DNA from: an uncultured Lachnospiraceae bacterium | Lineage (GTDB): Bacteria; Bacillota; Clostridia; Lachnospirales; Lachnospiraceae | Length of the DNA: 64,000 nucleotides | Assembly: GCA_910589105.1 (NCBI GenBank) | Contig: CAJUST010000002.1 | Coordinates: 17,987-81,986, forward strand | Direction of reading: 5' to 3' | Shown here: positions 8,602-17,774 of the stretch, piece by piece | Layout of the letters: each line of letters begins with the position of its first letter | Position numbering within the stretch: position 1 is the first letter of the stretch | Notes under the pieces: generated by a model | The model's input: the letters and a program-made list of their open reading frames with translations, nothing else | The model's database searches: none | What the model was told of the DNA's origin: nothing | Made by a program: the position numbers and the translations under genes

Positions 8602-9345
8602 TTAGTTTTTTTTCCTTTTTGCGACTATGACGAATCTTCCATCTTCGGTGTGGTTGTCGCAGGTGGAAAGTGTAAGGAATGTGTCTGTCCATTCTGCTGT
8701 TTTTCCGGTATCGTATAAGGAAAGTTTTTTTATGTTTTGATAAAAGTCTTGAAATTCTTTTTCTGTGTCGGCATGGTAAAATTCGTAATACTGAAAATTG
8801 TCTTTTTGGTTTGAAATTTGTGTTGGAAATGCCGCTAGGATTTCGTATTGGCGGGTTTCGGACAGTGTGTCAAACTCTATTTCTGAGTGTGTGTCGTAAA
8901 ATGAGTGGATTTTATATTGATCGAGCTCTCCAAACATGGAACCGTCTTTCATATTATGCCCATATATGATAAAGTTTGTATCCGGAGTGGTAACGTCTGC
9001 AATTTGTTTGACATACAGACAGCCATAACGGCTTTCGTTTTTGTAAAAGTCATGGCTGAGATAGTAGTTGTCGTCTTGGCACTGCATGACGGGATAATCA
9101 ATTTTAGTTCCTTCTATTTTCAGCCAGCCGATTAGATCGGCATTTTTTTTTGCTAGTTTTTGTAAATGATCTTGGCGTGTTGTTTTGGCGGAGGGCTTTT
9201 TTGTATGAAAGCCTTGCTTTAATTCTTCTGCCTGTTTTTTATGTTGTACGGATAAATAATATGTCTGGCCGATTTTGACCAGACATATTATTAAGATGGC
9301 TAGAAGAATGATTCGTATAAATTGGAATCTGTCATGTTTTTTCAT
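8602..9345 (-). CDS. srtB: Class B sortase
   Basis: A 247-residue transpeptidase with one N-terminal membrane anchor (IRIILLAILIICLVKI). Catalytic residues are visible: His in IIYGHNM, Cys in TLSTC (the class B signature) and Arg in DGRFVIVAKR. Sortases cut an LPxTG-like signal and join the protein to peptidoglycan on the outer face of the membrane. Its start codon overlaps the stop of the large surface-protein gene by 4 bp, so the two are translationally coupled and that protein, with C-terminal PQTGD, is its probable substrate. Confidence 0.93.
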   Translation of the reverse strand: MKKHDRFQFIRIILLAILIICLVKIGQTYYLSVQHKKQAEELKQGFHTKKPSAKTTRQDHLQKLAKKNADLIGWLKIEGTKIDYPVMQCQDDNYYLSHDFYKNESRYGCLYVKQIADVTTPDTNFIIYGHNMKDGSMFGELDQYKIHSFYDTHSEIEFDTLSETRQYEILAAFPTQISNQKDNFQYYEFYHADTEKEFQDFYQNIKKLSLYDTGKTAEWTDTFLTLSTCDNHTEDGRFVIVAKRKKN

Positions 9346-12300
9346 TCACTATCTTCCTTTTTGCGTTTCTTCTTTTTGCCGTAGATAGAAATATTTGGCG
9401 TTTTTCCCCGAAGGAGGAAAAATACATAGAGTACGCCGGAGAGCATTGCGATCGTGACGTAAAACTCTATTTGGGAAGCATCTCCCGTTTGCGGTTCGCT
9501 TCCTGTTTGGATTGTATTGGTTTCCTGAGCCTGCTGTGTGACAGGAGCAGGGGCATTAGTGATTTTTGCAGCTGGTTTTTTCTTTGGCGCTTCTTTCAGT
9601 TTGATTTTTACCTGACGGGTGGTTTCGTTTCCGAGATTATCCACTGCCGTGACTTTTAAGAAGTGTTCGCCTTTAGTTGAAATTTGAACGGAAAAATCAC
9701 ATTCTTCTATTAGTTCATTGCTAAAATCTTCGTCCGGCGCAGGCGTTTTCGCGCCATTGTCTATCTGGTATATGACGCTTTGAAGCCCTCCTGAAATTCT
9801 GCTGTGGTTTTCATTGTCTTTTACAGAAACGTTTACCGTGACAGGGTTTGTAAACCAGTCTGAGATACTGCCGTTTTTGGTGGAAAAGCTGATTTCCGGC
9901 GCGTCGTCTTCGACGATAATGCCGTCTTCCGCAGTAATTATTTTTTCTGCGGATACATTTCCGGCATTGTCGGTTGCGGAAAGCAGGATTACGCCCTTAT
10001 AGTCATCTGTAATTGAAATTTTTGCTGTGGCAGTTCCGTTTACCGTTTCGATTTTTGCCTTTCCTTCTGAAAGTTCTCCGTCTTCCGGCATTAAGGTGAA
10101 GTCAGCCTGTTTGACGCCGCTGCCTTCTTCTATAATTGGAATGGTAAGGAACAGTTCCGGACGGCGGATAATATAGTTTAGCGCATTCCGGTATCCGTCG
10201 TTATACGTCGTGTCTCCTAAAACGGGAGCTGTCTCGTCTGCCCATTTTGCATAGAGAGTCGCGGTATTTTGGCTGATGTTGTTTTCTGCTGTTTGGGAAA
10301 AATCCCATTTGCTGTCGTCGGTTCCGGCCGTATTTAGATACCAGCCTTTAAATTCGTATCCATTTCTTTTGGGCGCTTCTACTGATTCTAATAATCCGCC
10401 ATAGCGTACAGTCTGTTTGGCGGGGGCTTCTCCTTTTCCACCGTTTAAATCGAATCCGATTTCGTAAGTGTTTCTGTCGTAATAAAATTTAAGCGTCAGC
10501 GATCCGTTTTCGTCTATGACTCCGGAGGCAGTTCTTAATTCATGGGAGGTGTTTTCTGTAAATCCCGTGTATGTTTTCGGTTCTGCCGTAACTGTCGCGC
10601 CAATTTCGCCCATAAGTTCCTGAGAATCCGTTTTTACTCTTGCATAGGCGTTTCCGTTTAGGGTCTGTCTGTAATGCTCCACTTTATATTTTCGTTGCTG
10701 CCGTCGGATTTCTACTGATTTTTGCTGGATCGTTACGTTTCCGGCATGGTCTACTGCGGTGACGCTTAAGGTATGAATCCCAGCTTCTTTTATTGTAACG
10801 TCAAAGCAGCAATAAGTCACGGTGTCTTCATCAAAGCCTTTGTCTGAAGCGGCAATTTCCGTTCCTTCGTCAATGGTGTAGACAATGCTTGCAATTCCTC
10901 CGGAAACGCGGCTTTCTTCCGTCGATGCCGCTTCATCTTCAACGACAACATTGATGGTGGCGGAATCATAATGCCAGTCTTCTCCGTTTTCAGCTTTTGT
11001 GGAAAAGCGGATTTCTGGGGCATTGTCTTCCACAATGATTTTGCCGTCTTCTGCCGTCATGGATTTTTCCCGTGATATATTTCCTGCGTGGTCGGTACAG
11101 GTTAAGAAAACTTTTCCTTTAAAATCTTCATCTATTACAATTTTAGCAATGGTCTGGCCGTTTTCATCTGTTTCGATGGCGGCTTGTTTGCCAGAAGATG
11201 AGGTTTCGCGTTTGGAATTTGTTTCGGGTTCATCTTCGGACAGTAATGTATAATTCGCTTCTTTGATCCCGCTTCCTTCTTCCGTAACTGGAACTGTGAT
11301 AATCAGGCTTTTTTTACGGATAATCTGGTTGAGGAAGTTTTTGAAACCTTCGTTAAAGGAGGCGTCTCCTAAAACGGGGGCGATTTCATCTGCCCATTTT
11401 GCATACAGCGTGACGAAACGGGAATTTGTGTTTGTTTCTACAGTGTTTTCAAAATCCCATTGGCTTCCGGCTGTCCCGTTCTGGTCTTTGTGCCAGCCCT
11501 TAAAGGAGTAGCCCGTCCGTTCCGGTTCCTCCGGCGGGGTTGCCCGTCCGCCATATAGAATTGTCTGGGCGTTTGGAACGTTTCCGCTGTCTTTATAATT
11601 GAGGTTAAAGTCCACTTCATAAGCGTCTCTGTCGTAATAAAGTTTCAGCGTCAATGTGTTTAAGGCGCTTACAACGCCAGAGGCTACCCTTGAGGTGTGT
11701 GACGTATTTTCTGTAAATCCAATGTATGTTTTTGCTTCGGCCTCTACTGTAGAGTCGGTAGCGGCAGTCAGATTCTGTGTATCCGCTTCTATTTTTGTAT
11801 AACCGTCCCCAGTTACGTTTTGCTGATAATGCTCCACTACATATGCCGTTTCATTTTCTGGGAGCCAGTAGGCATATAACGTCGTGTCTTTATCAAATTT
11901 CGCTTTGCTGTTTAGATCGTAAACAACGCCAGAACCGTCTGGATTTGCCGCCCACCCTTTTAGTGTGTAGCCGACACGGCTTGTTTCCCCATTCAAAGTA
12001 AATTCCGGCAAATCATATGTAATTTCTTCGTGTACATTGGCAAAAAGCTGGTTTGTCCGTCCACGCGGCGTTTCCTCTCCTCCGTTTGCATCGTAAGAGA
12101 GGGCAATGGGTTTTTGGTATACTCCATAGAAGGAAGCGTCTCTTAGTAAGGTATAGGAGTCGCCGGGCTTAAATCCGCCTATATAATCTGCCGAATCTTC
12201 CAGCGCCCAGCCTATCGGCGTGTATCCTTCCATCGGCTTTAATTCCGGCAGATGAATCATGCCGCCGTTGTCTTTGCCGTCTATCGTTTCAAATGTGTCT

Positions 12301-14669
12301 GCGCTTCCCGAATAGAATTTGGCGGAAAGGGAAGCCGTAAAAATAGCGTAAAGCGTTAAATCATCTGTCAGGTTTGAAACAACACTGCCCGGCTGGTAAA
12401 ATATGCCAGAACCGTCTGAGGCTGTATTCCAGCCAATGAAAAACTGACCGTCAAGACTGAGCGCATCAGCGGATTTTATCGTTATGCTTTCGTCGGCATG
12501 ATAAAGGGTTTCGTCAATGACCGAGCCTTGCGCCCCGTTGCTGATGTATGAGACCGTTAAACCATATTCCGGATCGGTCTCAGAGATATAAATTTGGTTT
12601 GTTTCGGCATTTAACACCGCATACCAGATGCGGTCAGAATTTGCTATGTCCACAAATTTAATTTTTTTCATATCCCTGTCTGTCAGCGTATACCCTTCCC
12701 CTTCTGCAATGACATAGCCTTCACTTGCTTTTACATAGATAGTAGTGGCAGTGTTTAGCGCGCCCGTTATGTATATTTTCCGCTGTGTTTCGTCCTGCTG
12801 ATCCAGATAGATGCCGTCTGTTCCGGATTTTTCCCTGCCATCTCCGCAAAATTGCACGGCTCCAGAGAGGGAGAGTTTTGTCTGACCTGTCGCAACAGAA
12901 GAATTCCAGATTGCCCCGCTTCCCTGACAGCCTTCCATAGACGAGACATTTCCCTGAAAATAGCCGCCTGCCAGTTTTGTTTCTGTGCCTCCGGCGCCGC
13001 TGTGATAGATGCAGCCGCCTTGCCCTGTGGAAGAATTGTTTATAAAACTGCCGCTATTTATCGTGACATTTGAAGCATCGTTATAGAGAAATCCTCCTCC
13101 GCGGGGTTGGGCCGCGGTCGTCCTGTTATTCTGGTAAGTTCCGCCATTTATGGTGATGGCGCTTCCCATTGCATAAACGGCGCCGCCGCGGAAGGAAGAA
13201 GAACAATTTGAAATTTCCGCTTGCTCCAGTGTGGCAGAACTCCGGTTGAGATGGATTGCGGCTCCGCCTGTGCCGCTGCCAGACGTTGCGCCGCCGCTTT
13301 CTGCCGTTCCAGCGCCGCTGTCCGGCACTTCTTTGACACAGTCTAAAATCCGGCATCCGTTTCCTAAAGTGACCGTTCCCATCATTGCGGAAATCATAGA
13401 TTCGCCAGAAGGTATGGAAGAGCCGGAAATTACCGTGTCATTTATAGTCAGGCTTTTCCCTGCTTTTACTAAAAGGCAGGCCTGCGCGTTTCCTCTTGCA
13501 ATCGTTCCTCCTCCAGAGATGGAAACAGAGCCCTCAACTGATACGGCTCCAGTTAAAGTAAGCGTGGTTCCGGCATTGATGATAAGTTCCCCGTCCGGCA
13601 AAGAGCCTGCTTCCCAAATGGTATTTTCGCTTATTGTCCCACAAGCAGGTTTGCTTTTCGGCATTTCTTCTTCATCTAAAGAATGTAATGTATAGAGTTC
13701 GGGATTGCCTACGACAACCGTGATTTCAGGAAGGGCTGCGCCTTCTGCCAGTGTATAGCCTGCCGGAAGGATAGGCGTAAAAAAATACGTTCCTTCCGTT
13801 GTGGCATCGTATTCGGGAGAACTTTTCCAGAGGATACCTTCAATGATAGAAGTCTGCCCCAAAAGATCCGATCCTTTCAAGGAAACTTCTTTAAATTCCA
13901 TGGAGGTTTCGTTTGCGGAATAATGTTCCTCTATTGTTACGGATGTTGTTTTTGCGTTGTCATTTTCGACGGAAACCGGCGTATCCGCTGGTTTTACCGT
14001 CGATGTTTCAGACGGGACGGCGGGTTCGCTGTCCTGTTTTGGCTGTTGTGGAATTTCTTGAGGAACCGTGGGATCTTCAGGCGTTTCGCCGCCATTTTGA
14101 GAAGAGGAGTCCGTGTTTTCTGGCCAAGGAGGCAGTTCCGGCTGTGGCGGCGGGGTCTGTTCCGTTTCCGGTTTTGGCGGCGTTTGGGTTTCCGTTTCCG
14201 GCATTTGTGTGGAATCCGTCGTTTCCGGCGTTTGGGTTTCCGTTTCCGGCATTTGTGTGGAATCCGTCGTTTCCGGCTGTTGTGTTTCCGTCTCTGGCAT
14301 TTGTGTGGATTCTGTTGGTTCCGGCTGTTGTGTTTCTGTCGTTTGTGTGGATTCTTCCGGCTCCGATTCTGTTTCCGGCGGTGTTTCTGAATCGTTTCCG
14401 GTTACCTGACGGCAGAACGCCGTCAGCGTATTTGGCAGGTTTAAATCTTCTAATGGAGCGCCCAGCTCTACAGTCTGTAAACTAATATCCATTGGAAGTG
14501 GTTCAAAAGACAGCGCTTCTATACGCGCGGCAAAACCTTCGCTTCCTGTTCCTGAAATAGAAAATCCATAATATTCAACAGGAATCAGCGTCATAATCAA
14601 ACAGATGCAAATCAGCGCAGACAGCATCCATTTTTTGACATGGTGTTTCATGTGTTTTGGTTGATTCAT
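9342..14669 (-). CDS. Large sortase-anchored surface protein with beta-helix and InlB/Flg_new repeats
   Basis: About 1775 residues. In order: signal peptide; a Pro/Thr/Glu-rich stalk containing repeats of 'TTDSTQMPETETQ'; a right-handed beta-helix-like region (GGAVYAMGSAITINGG, GGCIYHSG); Listeria-Bacteroides repeats (FIGWNTASDGSG, GYTLKGWAANPDGSG); and a ~400-residue module present twice, each copy with VEHY...Q..., a 'GWY/GWH' InlB repeat, LYAKWADE.APVLGD and two Ig-like 'DHAGN/DNAGN' domains. The C-terminus has PQTGD, a hydrophobic helix and a basic tail, as in a cell-wall sorting signal. ATG 14669 lies 9 bp after AGGAGG; an ATG at 14678 abuts it and is less likely. Probably an adhesin or host/matrix-contact protein; the ligand is unknown. 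Confidence 0.9.
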   Translation of the reverse strand: MNQPKHMKHHVKKWMLSALICICLIMTLIPVEYYGFSISGTGSEGFAARIEALSFEPLPMDISLQTVELGAPLEDLNLPNTLTAFCRQVTGNDSETPPETESEPEESTQTTETQQPEPTESTQMPETETQQPETTDSTQMPETETQTPETTDSTQMPETETQTPPKPETEQTPPPQPELPPWPENTDSSSQNGGETPEDPTVPQEIPQQPKQDSEPAVPSETSTVKPADTPVSVENDNAKTTSVTIEEHYSANETSMEFKEVSLKGSDLLGQTSIIEGILWKSSPEYDATTEGTYFFTPILPAGYTLAEGAALPEITVVVGNPELYTLHSLDEEEMPKSKPACGTISENTIWEAGSLPDGELIINAGTTLTLTGAVSVEGSVSISGGGTIARGNAQACLLVKAGKSLTINDTVISGSSIPSGESMISAMMGTVTLGNGCRILDCVKEVPDSGAGTAESGGATSGSGTGGAAIHLNRSSATLEQAEISNCSSSFRGGAVYAMGSAITINGGTYQNNRTTAAQPRGGGFLYNDASNVTINSGSFINNSSTGQGGCIYHSGAGGTETKLAGGYFQGNVSSMEGCQGSGAIWNSSVATGQTKLSLSGAVQFCGDGREKSGTDGIYLDQQDETQRKIYITGALNTATTIYVKASEGYVIAEGEGYTLTDRDMKKIKFVDIANSDRIWYAVLNAETNQIYISETDPEYGLTVSYISNGAQGSVIDETLYHADESITIKSADALSLDGQFFIGWNTASDGSGIFYQPGSVVSNLTDDLTLYAIFTASLSAKFYSGSADTFETIDGKDNGGMIHLPELKPMEGYTPIGWALEDSADYIGGFKPGDSYTLLRDASFYGVYQKPIALSYDANGGEETPRGRTNQLFANVHEEITYDLPEFTLNGETSRVGYTLKGWAANPDGSGVVYDLNSKAKFDKDTTLYAYWLPENETAYVVEHYQQNVTGDGYTKIEADTQNLTAATDSTVEAEAKTYIGFTENTSHTSRVASGVVSALNTLTLKLYYDRDAYEVDFNLNYKDSGNVPNAQTILYGGRATPPEEPERTGYSFKGWHKDQNGTAGSQWDFENTVETNTNSRFVTLYAKWADEIAPVLGDASFNEGFKNFLNQIIRKKSLIITVPVTEEGSGIKEANYTLLSEDEPETNSKRETSSSGKQAAIETDENGQTIAKIVIDEDFKGKVFLTCTDHAGNISREKSMTAEDGKIIVEDNAPEIRFSTKAENGEDWHYDSATINVVVEDEAASTEESRVSGGIASIVYTIDEGTEIAASDKGFDEDTVTYCCFDVTIKEAGIHTLSVTAVDHAGNVTIQQKSVEIRRQQRKYKVEHYRQTLNGNAYARVKTDSQELMGEIGATVTAEPKTYTGFTENTSHELRTASGVIDENGSLTLKFYYDRNTYEIGFDLNGGKGEAPAKQTVRYGGLLESVEAPKRNGYEFKGWYLNTAGTDDSKWDFSQTAENNISQNTATLYAKWADETAPVLGDTTYNDGYRNALNYIIRRPELFLTIPIIEEGSGVKQADFTLMPEDGELSEGKAKIETVNGTATAKISITDDYKGVILLSATDNAGNVSAEKIITAEDGIIVEDDAPEISFSTKNGSISDWFTNPVTVNVSVKDNENHSRISGGLQSVIYQIDNGAKTPAPDEDFSNELIEECDFSVQISTKGEHFLKVTAVDNLGNETTRQVKIKLKEAPKKKPAAKITNAPAPVTQQAQETNTIQTGSEPQTGDASQIEFYVTIAMLSGVLYVFFLLRGKTPNISIYGKKKKRKKEDSE

Positions 14670-14715
14670 TTCATACATCCTCCTAATTGTTCTTTATCAA
14701 AATCCGTACCGGATA

Positions 14716-16227
14716 TTAGGGATGCCGGCTGCTTAACCTAGCGGCATATTCTTTTAATTGTTCGACGATGGAAAGCGTTTTTTCTACGCTGTCTTTGTCT
14801 GCGTTTGCTCCTTCAAGCGTTTCCGCGGCTTTTGCGGTAATTTGTTCTGTGCTCGCGGATACGTTTTGAATGCTTTCTGTGATTTGTCCATTGGCCTTTG
14901 ATACGGTTTGCACGATTTTGTCCAGATGGTCTGATTCTTGTAAAATTTGGTTTACTGCGATATGTATTTCTGAAAATTCTTTTGCAGTGTCATTGACGTA
15001 TTCTGTCTGCGCGCGGTTGCTGTCTAACAGGCTGTTTATGGAAGCGGCTGTTTGTTCCAGCGCTTGGCCTATGCCTTCAATGAGCTGGTGGATATTTCCA
15101 GTTGCGTTTTTCGTTTGAGCGGACAATGAGGAAATTTGATCGGCCACGACGGCAAATCCTTTTCCGGCTTCTCCTGCCCTTGCAGCCTCTATACTGGCGT
15201 TAAGCGCTAACATTCCGGTCTGTGAGGCTACGTTGTTAATCAAGGTCAGGATATCCTGCATTTGGCTGGTATGGGCTTTCAATTCCTGCATTTGCTCTGC
15301 CACATACTGGCTGGTTTTTTCGGAATTTGCGACCTGTTCTAAGAGCTGTTCCATTGTTAGTTTGCTGTCGGATACAATCTGTTCGGAAGTTTTTACCTGT
15401 CCGGTGATTTGTCCGGCAACTCCTTCAAGCGTTAGGATATCTTGTTGTATTTCAGAAGTCTTTTCCTGCTGGGTCATAATCGCTTCCGCTGTATGCTCCG
15501 CGCCTTCGGCTAAGTCTTCCATGGAAGATTTTGTGTCACTAATTGAAACGTCCAGTTTATAGGTTTCATCTGTAAGGACTTTAATGCTGTGTTCCATGGA
15601 ACCGGCTATGCTTAACGCAGTTTCAAGGAATTCGGAAGTCTGCTTTTTTTCCTGATCCAGTCTGTGGATACGGCTGGCGTTGATCCGTTCGTTTAGTCTG
15701 GACGTCATGATGCTGTAAAAGGACATTAGTACAATACAAGCAATCGCAACTTCAATTTCTGTAATAAAAGCAAGGCTTAAATGGCGTGTGAGAGCCAGCT
15801 TTGTTACGCTTATAATGTTGATAAGAAGACCGCTGGCGCTACAGATAAGGGCAAGACGGAGCCTGCCATAAACCATAAGCAGGGTCATAAGTACGATGAT
15901 ATAGCAAAATACGATCATTTTATCTGTTGTCAGCATGACGTAAGCATAGAAGATAATGTAAGATATCATGGCGATATAGCGTATAGAGGCTGCTGTTTTG
16001 TCTTTTAGGAAAACAGCGGTCATAATGACGGTAGGGAGTATGGTTAAGAGAAATACAATTAGGTATTCCGGCAGAGAGCGCTGGTTTTTTAACACTTCAA
16101 TAAAATATGAAATGGCAAGTATTAGATTCATCGCGTCCATGCCGATTACAACTACTTTGTTTTTTGCCTGTTCTGCAATAAGATCATCAGATAAATCATC
16201 CGTGATATCTTCAAGTCTTGTCTGCAT
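14716..16227 (-). CDS. Methyl-accepting chemotaxis protein with multi-helix membrane sensor
   Basis: A 503-residue chemoreceptor. The N-terminal third contains about six hydrophobic helices (MNLILAISYFI through IACIVLMSFYSI) with no sizeable extracellular loop, so the signal is probably sensed in or at the membrane. The C-terminal cytoplasmic coiled coil carries the signalling tip NASIEAARAGEAGKGFAVVADQI, which contacts CheA/CheW. ATG 16227 is preferred because GGAGG lies 9 bp upstream; a TTG at 16293 gives 22 extra basic residues without a ribosome site. It is 46 bp upstream of the surface-protein gene, so co-transcription is possible. Confidence 0.92.
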   Translation of the reverse strand: MQTRLEDITDDLSDDLIAEQAKNKVVVIGMDAMNLILAISYFIEVLKNQRSLPEYLIVFLLTILPTVIMTAVFLKDKTAASIRYIAMISYIIFYAYVMLTTDKMIVFCYIIVLMTLLMVYGRLRLALICSASGLLINIISVTKLALTRHLSLAFITEIEVAIACIVLMSFYSIMTSRLNERINASRIHRLDQEKKQTSEFLETALSIAGSMEHSIKVLTDETYKLDVSISDTKSSMEDLAEGAEHTAEAIMTQQEKTSEIQQDILTLEGVAGQITGQVKTSEQIVSDSKLTMEQLLEQVANSEKTSQYVAEQMQELKAHTSQMQDILTLINNVASQTGMLALNASIEAARAGEAGKGFAVVADQISSLSAQTKNATGNIHQLIEGIGQALEQTAASINSLLDSNRAQTEYVNDTAKEFSEIHIAVNQILQESDHLDKIVQTVSKANGQITESIQNVSASTEQITAKAAETLEGANADKDSVEKTLSIVEQLKEYAARLSSRHP

Positions 16228-16495
16228 GTGGTTAAACCTCCATAAACGTCTCATTTTTCTTTTTATTATACGATGTTTGGCGGATTTTTTCAATTAAAAT
16301 TTGGAGGCGGCGGCAAGCGTTGGAGTTGGAATATTATGTTATTAAGGAAGAAAGAAAATATGTAAGAAATTAATCTGAAAGCAAAGCGTTTCGGAAACAT
16401 AAAATCATCAGAAGCGGCAAAAACCTGAAATTTAAGTTAAACCAATAAAAACTATAGAACATATGCCGCAATGTTCTATAGTTTTTAGTCTGTAT
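16228..16495. other. Intergenic region left of the integrated element
   Basis: No gene seen. It should hold the promoter of the chemoreceptor gene (not resolved) and contains the original tRNA-Leu terminator hairpin at 16447-16487. Confidence 0.5.
16447..16487 (-). terminator. Ancestral tRNA-Leu terminator, now separated from the tRNA
   Basis: AAAAACTATAGAACA (16447-16461) pairs with TGTTCTATAGTTTTT (16473-16487). Read on the minus strand it lies 9 bp after the residual tRNA-Leu 3' fragment, where the terminator of the uninterrupted tRNA would be. Confidence 0.75.
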
Positions 16496-16545
16496 ATGCG
16501 GGTAACAGGACTTGAACCTGCACGGTCTCCCACCAGAACCTAAAT
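16496..16545 (-). repeat. Left attachment site: residual tRNA-Leu 3' fragment
   Basis: Fifty bases from ATGCGGGTAACAGG to CCAGAACCTAAAT are identical to 33322-33371. The fragment holds the acceptor 3' strand, T arm, variable region and part of the anticodon arm, then diverges. It is not a functional tRNA. Confidence 0.95.
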
Positions 16546-16658
16546 AATAAGAATCGCTTTTATGTGGTGTTTTTTGGTATCATATCATGCTGTGGATTTC
16601 GGCTTTTCAGACATTTCGTGCATATAGTGTTGTTCTGTGTTCTATTGTGCTGTTGGCG

Positions 16659-16682
16659 TTGCTGTCAAAATTGCTGTCAAAA
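16659..16682 (+). repeat. Tandem TTGCTGTCAAAA pair at left element end (candidate integrase arm site)
   Basis: Two adjacent copies of TTGCTGTCAAAA at 16659-16670 and 16671-16682, about 115 bp inside the left attachment repeat. The same tandem motif, in the same orientation, occurs near the right end at 33246-33267. Paired direct repeats near both ends are typical of arm-type sites of tyrosine integrases; assignment is by position only. Confidence 0.6.
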
Positions 16683-16806
16683 AAATATAGAATTATGCGT
16701 TGCAGATAATCTTTTTCAAAAATATATTATTCCTATATGCAAATAGGTGTTAGAAATATATTTGGCAGGAATGAAAAATTTTTGAAATAATCAAGGATTT
16801 ACCAAG

Positions 16807-16834
16807 TTGCATAATGATAGATCTATGCTATAAT
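16807..16834 (+). promoter_or_regulatory. Sigma-A promoter for the PIN-domain gene
   Basis: TTGCAT (16807-16812), 16-bp spacer, TATAAT (16829-16834), 21 bp upstream of the GTG start. Confidence 0.65.
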
Positions 16835-16855
16835 TAAAAAACAAGAGGGGGTGCG

Positions 16856-17299
16856 GTGTTGAGGGTTTATCTTGATATGTGTTGTTTCAACAGGCCGTAT
16901 GATGATCAGTCACAGTTGAAAGTAGCAATGGAAACGCAGTGTAAGCTTCATATTCAAAACCTGATAAAAGAAAGAAAACTGGAAATGGCCGCATCGTATA
17001 TGCTTAGGTACGAATGCAGCCAGAATCCATTTGAAATGCGAAAAAATACAATTTTTGAGTTTATGAACAAACATACACATGTATATGTAGGGGATAGATG
17101 CCAAAAAGAAATTGAGGAAAAAGCGCAGAAAATTATGGAGACTGGCATCAAATTTAAAGATGCCTGTCATGTTGCCTCGGCGATTTATGCGGAATGCAGC
17201 TATTTTATATCCACGGATAAGCGGCTGTTAAAGTATCAAACGAATGAAATAAAAATGGTTACGCCAATCGAATTTGTAACAGAAACGGAGGCGGATTAA
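16856..17299 (+). CDS. PIN-domain protein (VapC-like toxin candidate)
   Basis: A 147-residue protein with the PIN nuclease pattern: the opening strand RVYLDMCCFNRP supplies the first Asp, and the late 'FKDACHVASAIYAECSYFISTDKRLL' supplies two more acidic residues (D in KDACH and in STDKR). Many PIN proteins cut tRNA or rRNA as toxins of toxin-antitoxin pairs. The start GTG 16856 follows GAGGGGG. A 75-residue gene begins directly at its stop (TAAATG), so the two form a tight pair, though in classical VapBC the antitoxin comes first. Family assignment is good; toxin activity is inferred. Confidence 0.8.
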   Translation: MLRVYLDMCCFNRPYDDQSQLKVAMETQCKLHIQNLIKERKLEMAASYMLRYECSQNPFEMRKNTIFEFMNKHTHVYVGDRCQKEIEEKAQKIMETGIKFKDACHVASAIYAECSYFISTDKRLLKYQTNEIKMVTPIEFVTETEAD

Positions 17300-17527
17300 A
17301 TGTCTGCAAATATGGTTGAAATTATGAACAGGGGCATGAAATGCCTGACAGATCAAATGGGAATTGTGGAGGCAGAGCAGTTCATTTCCTTTGTTATCAG
17401 AGAAAAATTTGATTATACAAAATGGCAAAGAGGGTATTTTGACAGGAAAACGCCGGAAGAAATCAGCAGGGAGGCTTCTGATTTTGAACGGGCGCATCCT
17501 TTTTCAGGCAATGCCATAAGGCTTTGA
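17300..17527 (+). CDS. Small protein paired with the PIN gene (possible antitoxin)
   Basis: A 75-residue acidic, helical protein starting one base after the PIN gene's stop codon; AGGCGGAT before the ATG serves as ribosome site. I do not recognise a family. The C-terminal half (YFDRKTPEEISREASDFERAHP) is charged and could be disordered, as in many antitoxins that bind their toxin through a C-terminal tail. The antitoxin role rests only on position and size. Confidence 0.6.
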   Translation: MSANMVEIMNRGMKCLTDQMGIVEAEQFISFVIREKFDYTKWQRGYFDRKTPEEISREASDFERAHPFSGNAIRL

Positions 17528-17618
17528 TTTTGAAAAATAAATTTTGATGTTGTAAATAAAGAACTTGTACTGTCGGGGAGAATCAAACAATGGTTCTTCC
17601 CGATTGTTTTCTGAAAAA

Positions 17619-17774
17619 CTAATGTATGGAATCAAATACGCTTCTTGGTATTTTCCAATACCGTCCAAATTTCACAGCAGGGATCATATGGTTCTTTATC
17701 ATCCGGTAAACAGTTGACGGGCTGACCTGCAGCCTCTCACAGAATTCTTTTACGGTCATGTAATAGTCGTCCAT
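17619..17774 (-). CDS. Small excisionase-like helix-turn-helix protein
   Basis: A 51-residue gene with the winged-helix pattern of excisionase/MerR-type HTH_17 proteins: MTVKEFCERLQVSPSTVYRMI, then IPAVKFGRYWKIPR, ending in SVFDSIH. AGGAG lies upstream of ATG 17774. Such proteins bind and bend DNA at attachment sites or act as small repressors. It sits about 1.1 kb inside the left end, opposite the canonical excisionase next to the integrase, and it is transcribed away from the mobilisation genes. Confidence 0.75.
   Translation of the reverse strand: MDDYYMTVKEFCERLQVSPSTVYRMIKNHMIPAVKFGRYWKIPRSVFDSIH

Noticed and set aside
13913..14485. Long plus-strand frames opposite the Pro/Thr-rich stalk
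   Set aside because: They mirror a repetitive minus-strand coding region and have no ribosome site; their Phe/Val/Arg content is the complement of Pro/Glu/Thr codons.
16500..16560. A second tRNA-Leu gene at the left boundary
   Set aside because: Only the 3' 50 bases match; the D arm, anticodon 5' side and acceptor 5' strand are missing.
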